NCBI GenBank assembly: GCA_002704665.1 | Contig: PAHB01000016.1 | Location: 1 to 7,998, forward strand | From: Pseudomonadota bacterium | Lineage (GTDB): Bacteria; Pseudomonadota; Gammaproteobacteria; Burkholderiales; Eutrophovitaceae | DNA length: 7,998 bases | Direction of reading: 5' to 3' | Part shown: piece by piece, positions 1-5,090 of the stretch | Numbering within the stretch: the stretch's first letter is position 1 | Layout: every line of letters starts with the position of its first letter | Translations under genes and position numbers: made by a program | The notes under the pieces: model-generated | What the model saw: only the letters and a program-made list of their open reading frames with translations | What the model was told of the DNA's origin: nothing | Database searches by the model: none

Positions 1-293
1 ACATCTTCAAATGTTGCGTTGATTATCCGTGCACGATCGCCAAGTTTTCTTTGTGCCTCTATGGCCGCCGCCTCAGATGCTTCCACGCAGGTAATATCCT
101 CAAATTGACTGGCTAACCGCTGAGTGAAGTCTCCCTGAAAACAGCCAAGTTCGAGTAAATTACCATTTGAGAAAAAGGGCTGAAAAGACTCCATCATATA
201 AGGATGCATTACGTCAAAATCAAAGTTATAGGCATATTGATGGTTCGAGGTGTCCTTAATTTCTAAATTATAGTTTCTCTCAGAATTACTCAT
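1..293 (-). CDS. Class I SAM-dependent methyltransferase, N-terminal part (cut by left window edge)
   Basis: The reading frame starts at an ATG at 293 and stays open to the window edge, giving 97 complete codons. Residues about 46-57 read LLELGCFQGDFT, a good match to motif I of Rossmann-fold methyltransferases (E/D-x-G-x-G-x-G region that holds S-adenosylmethionine). VEAS at about 70-73 fits the acidic end of strand beta 2, which binds the SAM ribose. The 45 residues ahead of motif I form the usual N-terminal cap, with a Tyr/Phe-rich stretch. An AAGGAG ribosome site lies at 313-308, 14 nt from the ATG, a rather long spacing. The substrate cannot be read from this fragment; methyltransferases of this form are common in polysaccharide and O-antigen clusters, which fits the other genes here. 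The C-terminal substrate-binding half is outside the window. The methyltransferase call is fairly secure; a glycan role is inference. Confidence 0.8.
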   Translation of the reverse strand, partial: MSNSERNYNLEIKDTSNHQYAYNFDFDVMHPYMMESFQPFFSNGNLLELGCFQGDFTQRLASQFEDITCVEASEAAAIEAQRKLGDRARIINATFED

Positions 294-327
294 TGCTATA
301 TTTAATACTCCTTAAGCCTCATCAAAA

Positions 328-333
328 ATTATA
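328..333 (-). promoter_or_regulatory. Possible -10 box for the methyltransferase gene
   Basis: On the minus strand 333-328 reads TATAAT, a perfect sigma-70 type -10 hexamer. Transcription would start near 321, giving a leader of about 28 nt that holds the AAGGAG ribosome site at 313-308. No convincing -35 hexamer and no extended -10 TG is seen at 16-18 nt spacing, so the assignment rests on the -10 box and its position only. Confidence 0.35.
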
Positions 334-950
334 TGGCTTATGATTATCCACCGCTAGGTAACGCAGTTTTAAAAGAGAGTAAGATACCTAACTTAATGAA
401 TAAAAATAAATTATTATTTACGAGAACCATAGTTGCGAGCCAAAATCTAGGAATAAAAAACCGACATTTGCGCCCATAGTTTACAGGAATCTTTCGGTCT
501 GGAAGAGGCTTGACTAATTGAGAGGATAAATCAATACAGTGCATGAGAGCCCTGTGATCCTTGAACAACTACTTGGTTAAATCGTTGGTATCAATGAATA
601 GATTAGATTCCATAAGTTGTAAAAAAAGCAACTAAATATGTTGGTATCTAATAGCGCATCGTGGACTTTGGGGCATGGTGGGTCGTTATGGAGTTGGTCA
701 TGCCTGAAACGCCCAGTGGTAGCGTAAGTGGCGAGGAAAATTATGTTAAAAACACCAACAGTCGCCAGTACAATTTCTATTGCCGGAATGAAAATCATAA
801 AACCGCATGGTCAGCAACTTTATGAGATTACCTAACCTAATGTTTATCGAGATGCCCTTATAACTACTGTCTTAAATGATGTAGGCGCGATGGTGGCTCA
901 ATATTTTTCAGGTACTTTGGTTTAAAGATACAACCAAAAAAACCGAGGTT

Positions 951-992
951 AAATTTACTCGCTGAGTGGGTGCATGCACTGCGAGTAAATTT
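951..992. repeat. Perfect 12-bp inverted repeat with 18-nt centre
   Basis: The arm AAATTTACTCGC (951-962) is exactly reverse-complementary to GCGAGTAAATTT (981-992). Inside, AGTG (965-968) can pair with CACT (977-980) after a 2-nt bulge, leaving an 8-nt loop that includes part of the palindrome TGCATGCA. The structure is strong enough to form in RNA or DNA. On the minus strand it is followed, after 8 nt, by a run of seven T (942-936). That resembles an intrinsic terminator but with the T tract too far from the stem. It could instead be a dimer operator or the 3' end of a small RNA. Confidence 0.6.
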
Positions 993-1400
993 CGTAAAGG
1001 CAGTTGGCGAACATATAATAACTAGGTGGTGGATTGTTTTTCCTAATGATGCCAATCCAGTTTAGTTTATCCCAGTGCGACAAAGGCCCTTGTTTAAAGC
1101 AAAATAATATCCTGGCGTGCCAGATAATTTTTTTAAAGGATAATTATGCAAGGCTAGCGATATCCATCGTTTTGCCGAGAAGTTCCTACGCTATTGATAA
1201 ATAGTAAGAACGGAGATGTAACAAACCCGGGTAGTGCGAAGATAGGTTTACATATTAAATAGATATGCACTATGTTGGGCTATGAAATCAATGATGACAC
1301 TGAGTTTCTTTATGGGATTTGAATTGAGTGCGGCTCTGAGTTAAATAATTTTTAAAAACCCATGACCGGCAAGATTTGAAAGTACTGGTTCTTTAAATAT

Positions 1401-1406
1401 AAAGGA
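1401..1406 (+). promoter_or_regulatory. Ribosome binding site of the PhyH-family gene
   Basis: AAAGGA at 1401-1406 lies 8 nt ahead of the ATG at 1415. This is the best Shine-Dalgarno match near this start and supports it as the true start codon. Confidence 0.65.
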
Positions 1407-1414
1407 AAGCTTCC

Positions 1415-2215
1415 ATGCAAAAATTAGCCTTAGATGATAGTGGTGTCATAATTATTCCTAAATTTGTCCCAAATCCTCTGATAGAGCGGCTAAAAACCGA
1501 TCTTGATTTAGCGTATGAGTGCTGTCGTCAAGCACAATCTCTAAATAATCTTGAAGCCAAGCAAGATGCTAGCGTTGGTTCTCTGAAGGGGGTCGCCCAT
1601 CATGTGCTCTCTCAAGGGAAAAGCTTTCTGGATCTTCTGGAACTTCGTCCAGGTCTTGATCTTATAGAGCAGTATTTGAACAGCAAACTGATCATTTACA
1701 ATTACGGCGCTTTCATCAACGAAGGGAACGGCGATCTCTATAAACATGGAATGAGTATCCACCGTGATACCCGAACCCCAGAATTTGGAAAACATACAGT
1801 AGTTGTTATGGTCAACTTGGACAATTTCACTGAAACTAATGGAGCAACGTATCTCTTACCTGGCTCCCATCAAAATTTACAGCGGCCTGACACTGAGCAT
1901 TTCCTTAAATATTCGCATCAAGCAATTGTGGATCCAGGTGCCTTGGTAATTTTTGACGCCCGAGTCTGGCATGCTGCTGGTCGCAATACTGATGGTACAA
2001 AACGTCGGGCTCTAACAATCTCATTCACTCGCCCCTGTTTTAAGCCACAATTTGATTATTGTAGGGCACTGGGCACGGATAAAATCGAGTCCATGTCAGA
2101 AACCATTCAACAGTTGGTAGGCTATCGATCCAGGATTCCTAGCACTTTGGAAGAATGGTATAGACCGCTACCTGATTGGTATTATCAGCGAGGCCAAGAT
2201 TCACAAATCGTTTGA
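1415..2215 (+). CDS. Phytanoyl-CoA dioxygenase (PhyH) family Fe(II)/2-oxoglutarate-dependent oxygenase
   Basis: The 266-residue product has the full signature of the PhyH branch of non-haem iron oxygenases. These enzymes couple oxidative decarboxylation of 2-oxoglutarate to hydroxylation, or a related oxidation, of a small molecule, in the cytoplasm. The iron ligands are visible as H116 and D118 in HRD and H186 in WHAAGRN; R197 or R198 in KRRAL should bind the 2-oxoglutarate carboxylate. NGATYLLPGSH (142-152) is the conserved strand and turn of the double-stranded beta helix. The tail, with SRIPSTLEEWYRPLPDW near 239-255, resembles tails of PhyH proteins found in biosynthetic clusters. Length is normal and no key residue is missing. 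The ATG at 1415 has AAAGGA 8 nt upstream. The gene stands alone on the plus strand and its last 31 nt overlap the tail of the opposite-strand GNAT gene. The family is confident. The substrate is unknown; a sugar, lipid or amino-acid precursor of the local glycan pathway is a guess from context. Confidence 0.9.
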   Translation: MQKLALDDSGVIIIPKFVPNPLIERLKTDLDLAYECCRQAQSLNNLEAKQDASVGSLKGVAHHVLSQGKSFLDLLELRPGLDLIEQYLNSKLIIYNYGAFINEGNGDLYKHGMSIHRDTRTPEFGKHTVVVMVNLDNFTETNGATYLLPGSHQNLQRPDTEHFLKYSHQAIVDPGALVIFDARVWHAAGRNTDGTKRRALTISFTRPCFKPQFDYCRALGTDKIESMSETIQQLVGYRSRIPSTLEEWYRPLPDWYYQRGQDSQIV

Positions 2216-2691
2216 TAATCCTCGCGCTTGATTGTCATTTTAATATAATCTAGATCTTCACTCTCAGTAACAAAACCGACAGCCAGATATGTTTTGTAAG
2301 CGGCAACATTTTCATGCCTCACGATTAAAAAGATTTGTTTTAGATGAAGTTCAGTAAAGCCGATACAAAGCATTTCTCTGGTTGCCTCTTTACCGATACC
2401 CATTCCCCAGTAACTAGTATCACCGATAAAAATATGGAATTCTGCACTGCGATTACAAATGTTTGTCAGCTGAACATTGCCTATATATTGCCCGCTCTCG
2501 CTTACGCATATTGCATAGCGTTTTTCGTCTGTCCTTTTTATCACTGAATCAAGCCACTTTGTCTCAATGTCTAAAGTGATTTCACGGTCTGGTTTCTTTC
2601 CAGTTAGTCTCCAGACAAGGGGGTTGTTTCTCCACAAATATGAGGTCTCGGCATCCTTTATTCTGAGCTCTCTTAAAAAGATTGATGACAT
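2185..2691 (-). CDS. GNAT-family N-acetyltransferase, probably acting on an amino sugar
   Basis: The 168-residue protein fits the single-domain GNAT fold, which transfers an acyl group from acyl-CoA to an amine. Visible elements are the N-terminal LRELRIKDAETSYLWRNNP (about 6-24), typical of RimJ/RimL and PseH-like enzymes; the YIGNVQL strand (69-75); motif A, the pyrophosphate-binding loop WGMGIGKEA (95-103); and the C-terminal VRHENVAAYKTYLAVGF (124-140), the usual 'N-x-x-A-x-x-x-Y-x-x-x-GF' helix and strand. The start ATG lies inside the 3' end of the DegT-like gene (19-nt overlap) with only a weak GGA 6 nt upstream, so the two are probably translationally coupled. The partner suggests acylation of an amino group made by, or bound by, the DegT-like protein, as in nucleotide-amino-sugar pathways. 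That substrate is inference; protein N-acetylation in the RimI/RimJ manner cannot be excluded. The 3' end overlaps the converging PhyH gene by 31 nt. Confidence 0.88.
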   Translation of the reverse strand: MSSIFLRELRIKDAETSYLWRNNPLVWRLTGKKPDREITLDIETKWLDSVIKRTDEKRYAICVSESGQYIGNVQLTNICNRSAEFHIFIGDTSYWGMGIGKEATREMLCIGFTELHLKQIFLIVRHENVAAYKTYLAVGFVTESEDLDYIKMTIKREDYQTICESWPR

Positions 2692-3665
2692 ATTGAATCC
2701 ATGGCATCAATAAGATACAACATCTCTCTTTCGCCATACCTTTGGTCAATAGGTAAGGCGACCACTGATGTCATTAGTTTAGACTCGAGAGAATCCGCTC
2801 TGATTGGAAAGCTTTCAATACCAGGCCAATATTTTGGTATGTAAATCCGTTTGTTTAACAGACCTTGACGCAACGATTCACCCTCTTGATGGAGCAGGGG
2901 ATAGGTTAAAGGGCACGCTGAGGGTGTAAGATCAATCATTTCAGACAACATATTGATCCCGCCTAATTTTGAATGCAAATACCTAAAATTTTCAAAGCGC
3001 TTCAACTCAACCATGTCCCATGAAATGGATCGCAATATCTTTTGACTCAGATTAGACATTGATTTCATTGGTTGTTTGCTCAATGATGCTTCATTTGTCA
3101 AAAAGTCGGAGTAGCCTTCTTCAGCATCAAACTCAGTTCTAACTAATAGATGTTTACATCTATCCAAACTGGTTGTATCTGTCTTTAACGAGATCCCGGT
3201 TTTCTCCGCAACATTTTGGGCTATTCCGCCATCTGGAACTCCCACGAATTTTCTTGGAGAATAAAAAGTGGGTATATTTTCAATTGGGGACTCGAAGAGC
3301 GCTTGGCAATTGTCAACGATCAGCGATAAGCCTCTGGAAGCCAATGCAGCGACTGTTCTTCCCATCAAGCCAAAATAATTCACGTACACCAATGCCTCGC
3401 CATCGCTCAATGATAGATGATTTGGTTCTAATGAGTCCGACAAGGAATAAAATTCATAAGGAATCTGTAGACGGTCTAAGGGTTCTAAGATTGCTGGACA
3501 CGTAAAGTATGGGATGTGAATTTTTGAATAGTTACTTGAAATTAATGCAAGCTCAAAAGCAGCTCTTCCGCTGTTCACCAACTTTCCGCCCTCTTGGGGC
3601 ATGGCTTGATTGTTGGATAGCTCCAGTTCCAGGTATCCACCAAGTGCCTTATTATTTGAGTCCAA
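2673..3665 (-). CDS. DegT/DnrJ/EryC1/StrS-like PLP-dependent aminotransferase-fold protein
   Basis: The 330-residue protein looks like a divergent member of the sugar aminotransferase family, whose classical members convert keto-sugar nucleotides to amino sugars with PLP and glutamate. The order of elements fits: GGYLELEL (9-16) near the N-terminus; NSGRAAFELAL (31-41), phosphate-binding region; HIPYFTCPAI (50-59); YVNYFGLMG (94-102); LIVDNCQALF (115-124), where D118 should contact the PLP ring nitrogen; and FYSPRKFVGVPDGG (134-147), where K139 sits at the Schiff-base lysine position. The usual GEGG after the lysine is PDGG here. The product is a little shorter than the 360-400 residues usual for active family members. 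The start is a TTG at 3665; an in-frame TGA ends 27 nt upstream and no ATG precedes the conserved GGYLELEL block, so TTG is chosen although the ribosome site is weak. The next ATG (codon 22) would lose conserved sequence. It overlaps the GNAT gene by 19 nt. Fold is fairly certain; aminotransferase activity is less so. Confidence 0.8.
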   Translation of the reverse strand: MDSNNKALGGYLELELSNNQAMPQEGGKLVNSGRAAFELALISSNYSKIHIPYFTCPAILEPLDRLQIPYEFYSLSDSLEPNHLSLSDGEALVYVNYFGLMGRTVAALASRGLSLIVDNCQALFESPIENIPTFYSPRKFVGVPDGGIAQNVAEKTGISLKTDTTSLDRCKHLLVRTEFDAEEGYSDFLTNEASLSKQPMKSMSNLSQKILRSISWDMVELKRFENFRYLHSKLGGINMLSEMIDLTPSACPLTYPLLHQEGESLRQGLLNKRIYIPKYWPGIESFPIRADSLESKLMTSVVALPIDQRYGEREMLYLIDAMDSICHQSF

Positions 3666-3825
3666 GTCTTGCTCGGGGTTTGCTAATGCAAATCATCGCT
3701 GGGATTAACCTTCTTATTTCTCTTAATTGAAAATAACATTGAAAAAGTCCGAGCCGCAAATATACGTCGAGAACTCTGTGCGAGCTTACTTGATTACCTC
3801 CACGTTAAAAGGACCGGCTATTGTT

Positions 3826-3850
3826 AAAAAAACCGATCTTAAGAACGATT
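3826..3850 (-). terminator. Possible Rho-independent terminator downstream of the WbqC-family gene
   Basis: Read on the minus strand, 3850-3831 folds as AATCG / CGGTT (five pairs, one G-T), a T-T mismatch, then a short TC/GA stem over a TTAA loop, and is followed directly by seven T (3832-3826). It begins 24 nt after the WbqC stop codon at 3874, the expected place for a terminator. The stem is weak, so it may only reduce transcription into the DegT-like gene. Confidence 0.45.
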
Positions 3851-3873
3851 AGTATTAATCAAAACTCCCTTAG

Positions 3874-4572
3874 CTAGACGAGATCGAATTCCATGAGGAT
3901 AAATTTTTGAATACGATCTATTGGGTTGAACATCATCACATCTATGATCGATAAAGATGGGATGTAGGAATTCGCAAACTGCACATACTCTACATCTTTG
4001 GAGCGGATGAACGAAAGCTCTATGCCTTCCTTTATAAATTCTTTTTTATCGTAAAGATTTAGTCCCCCAATTGGATTTATGTATCTTTGCTCATTGAGCG
4101 CCTTACACAGTGCAATAATTTTTTTCTCAGCCTTTGAACTATGATCTATTTCCACCTGAGAGGATATCAAGAGCCTATTTTCTATTCCAAGGTGGCTAAG
4201 TGTTTTATCCAGTGAGTTTTTGAGGAAATCGAAAAGATTAGTACTTCGATAGTTAAAGATATCATTTAGTAGGGGTTCTGTTTGCTCAAAATAAGGTGCT
4301 CTCTTATAGGCACCAGTAAACTTTCTCAAAACCTGTTCAGCCGAGAAATCATTTGAGATTACCCTTTCATTGATGATCGTAGAATCTGGTGCTTTTTTAA
4401 TTGGAACTGTAAACACAGAGGCTTCTCCATTGCGGAGCATCCGATTGCGATTTATCCAACCTTTCTTGGTGTATTTAACGTTGTCATACAGGACGAATTG
4501 ATCTGCCAGTTGAATGAGTTGATAGTAACCGATGTAGGGCAGAAGATATGGTTGCATGATGGCTAACGCCAC
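3874..4572 (-). CDS. WbqC-family protein
   Basis: The 232-residue product matches the WbqC-like family from start to end. The hallmark MQPYLLPYIGYYQLI lies at residues 6-20, followed by DQFVLYDNVKYTKKGW (24-39) and INRNRM (40-45); the closing motif LSIIDVMMFNP lies at about 207-217. There is no signal peptide or membrane segment, so it is likely cytoplasmic. Family members are frequent in O-antigen, capsule and other glycan clusters, where a role in sugar or amino-acid modification has been suggested; I know of no firmly established reaction and assign none. The start is a GTG at 4572, supported by GGAG at 4583-4580 with 7-nt spacing and by an in-frame TAA just upstream; an ATG at codon 6 would be too far from that site and would cut into the conserved block. 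It has its own probable promoter and probably terminator, and is followed by the DegT-like/GNAT pair on the same strand after 208 nt. Confidence 0.88.
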   Translation of the reverse strand: MALAIMQPYLLPYIGYYQLIQLADQFVLYDNVKYTKKGWINRNRMLRNGEASVFTVPIKKAPDSTIINERVISNDFSAEQVLRKFTGAYKRAPYFEQTEPLLNDIFNYRSTNLFDFLKNSLDKTLSHLGIENRLLISSQVEIDHSSKAEKKIIALCKALNEQRYINPIGGLNLYDKKEFIKEGIELSFIRSKDVEYVQFANSYIPSLSIIDVMMFNPIDRIQKFILMEFDLV

Positions 4573-4579
4573 TAGTTAA

Positions 4580-4583
4580 CTCC
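4580..4583 (-). promoter_or_regulatory. Ribosome binding site deciding the GTG start of the WbqC-family gene
   Basis: The minus strand reads GTGGAG ending at 4580, with 7 nt to the GTG start at 4572. The spacing is optimal for this start and not for the ATG at codon 6. Confidence 0.6.
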
Positions 4584-4609
4584 ACTAATCTTTTCGTTTT
4601 TAAACTCAG

Positions 4610-4615
4610 ATTATA
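4610..4615 (-). promoter_or_regulatory. Possible -10 box of the WbqC-family gene
   Basis: The minus strand reads GGCTATAATCTG across 4618-4607, with a perfect TATAAT at 4615-4610. The predicted start near 4603 gives a leader of about 30 nt containing the GGAG ribosome site. No good -35 hexamer is seen at 16-18 nt, so an activator may be needed or the call may be chance. Confidence 0.4.
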
Positions 4616-4733
4616 GCCTTGAATCCGGGTTTGTGACTGGCGCGCGGTTGCAAAGTCCCAGCTTTTTAAAATTATTTCTCTCGCCAATTTTAGTTTTTTC
4701 CTATTGAGTATATTTTTTTGGTTTCTCTAATCA

Positions 4734-4764
4734 AGTTTCGAAACTCGAATCTGGCCTTTATAAT
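4734..4764 (+). promoter_or_regulatory. Palindrome and possible promoter facing the secretion genes
   Basis: AGTTTCGAAACT (4734-4745) is a perfect 12-bp palindrome. It covers the place where a -35 box would lie for the perfect TATAAT at 4759-4764 (TTTCGA at 4736-4741, 17-nt spacer, only 3 of 6 consensus matches). An operator overlapping a weak -35 is a common layout for a regulated promoter. The implied leader to the ATG at 5091 would be about 320 nt, which is long. Confidence 0.3.
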
Positions 4765-5079
4765 TTCAAATAAGCGAGGCCCTATAGTGCTTATTATATG
4801 TTACGAACGCACATAAAGACGACCTGCCTGCTAACCCTTAAGAATCAATACACTATTAGACTTTCCTTTTCTAACTAGATGCGGGGTCAACAGAGGATGT
4901 TATTATGGCATAAGGGTATTTTTAGGGTTGAATTGTGTGCATTAGGGCCCCACTCTTCTCCTGGGTGTAGTAAGAGTCCTCCAAGAGTTTTCCGATCGGT
5001 TGTAAGTCATTCACTTTGCGTCATCGGTGAACCACAATATCAATAGTAGAACCCCTGAAGGGATTCGGGTGCTATTCAA

Positions 5080-5085
5080 AAGGTG
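5080..5085 (+). promoter_or_regulatory. Ribosome binding site of the type I secretion ABC transporter gene
   Basis: AAGGTG at 5080-5085 lies 5 nt ahead of the ATG at 5091. It is a reasonable anti-16S match and supports this start, which also places the first membrane helix at the usual distance from the N-terminus. Confidence 0.6.
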
Positions 5086-5090
5086 TCGTC

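Larger units (their letters stand above)
294..1414. other. Long gene-poor intergenic region between divergent genes
   Basis: About 1.1 kb lies between the minus-strand methyltransferase and the plus-strand oxygenase. All six frames are broken often; the longest frames (about 55-75 codons) lack a Shine-Dalgarno site or recognisable protein motif. The region holds a probable -10 box for the left gene, a strong inverted repeat at 951-992, a weaker hairpin at about 1182-1211, two copies of AAAAAACCGA (455-464 and 937-946), and an ops-like GGTAGCGT at 719-725 plus flanks. It could be a long regulatory leader, the site of an unannotated small RNA, or a gene decayed past recognition. No transposase fragment, tRNA or terminal repeat of an insertion sequence was recognised. 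Confidence 0.6.
4573..5090. other. Divergent intergenic region between WbqC-family gene and type I secretion genes
   Basis: These 518 nt hold no convincing gene. From left to right they contain a TATAAT for the leftward gene (4615-4610), a T-rich tract (about 4690-4722), the 12-bp palindrome AGTTTCGAAACT (4734-4745), a rightward TATAAT (4759-4764), a 6-bp inverted repeat ACTCTT/AAGAGT (4952-4957 and 4972-4977), and the ribosome site of the transporter gene. A 55-codon frame at 4879-5046 has no ribosome site or recognised motif and is not called. The region is long enough for regulated promoters on both strands. Confidence 0.6.

Noticed and set aside
344..1055. Three minus-strand frames of 63-74 codons (344-568, 577-798, 864-1055)
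   Set aside because: No Shine-Dalgarno site at sensible spacing that I could see, no recognisable domain, odd composition, and the last one runs through the 951-992 hairpin. They look like chance frames in noncoding DNA.
1247..1276. TTTACA, 18-nt spacer, TATGTT as a promoter for the PhyH gene
   Set aside because: Spacing is acceptable and the -35 is 5 of 6, but the -10 matches only 4 of 6 and such matches are common in AT-rich DNA.
1282..1344. 20-codon plus-strand frame whose product (MKSMMTLSFFMGFELSAALS) looks like a signal peptide
   Set aside because: No ribosome site upstream and the frame stops at once after the hydrophobic stretch; too short to support as a gene or leader.
1376..1403. 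TTGAAA, 16-nt spacer, TATAAA promoter-like sequence just ahead of the PhyH gene
   Set aside because: It would start transcription at about 1410, leaving the ribosome site at 1401-1406 outside the transcript. It is either a chance match or would need leaderless translation.
3173..3730. Plus-strand frames of 73-110 codons opposite the DegT-like gene
   Set aside because: They are antisense shadows of a gene with clear family motifs and have no recognisable products.
4484..4687. 67-codon minus-strand frame covering the start of the WbqC-family gene
   Set aside because: It is an out-of-frame shadow; the WbqC frame carries the conserved motifs and has its own ribosome site.
4879..5046. 55-codon plus-strand frame with several Cys ahead of the transporter gene
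   Set aside because: The ATG lacks a Shine-Dalgarno site, the composition is not gene-like, and no family is recognised. A small type I substrate would also be expected to show a Gly-rich or C-terminal signal.
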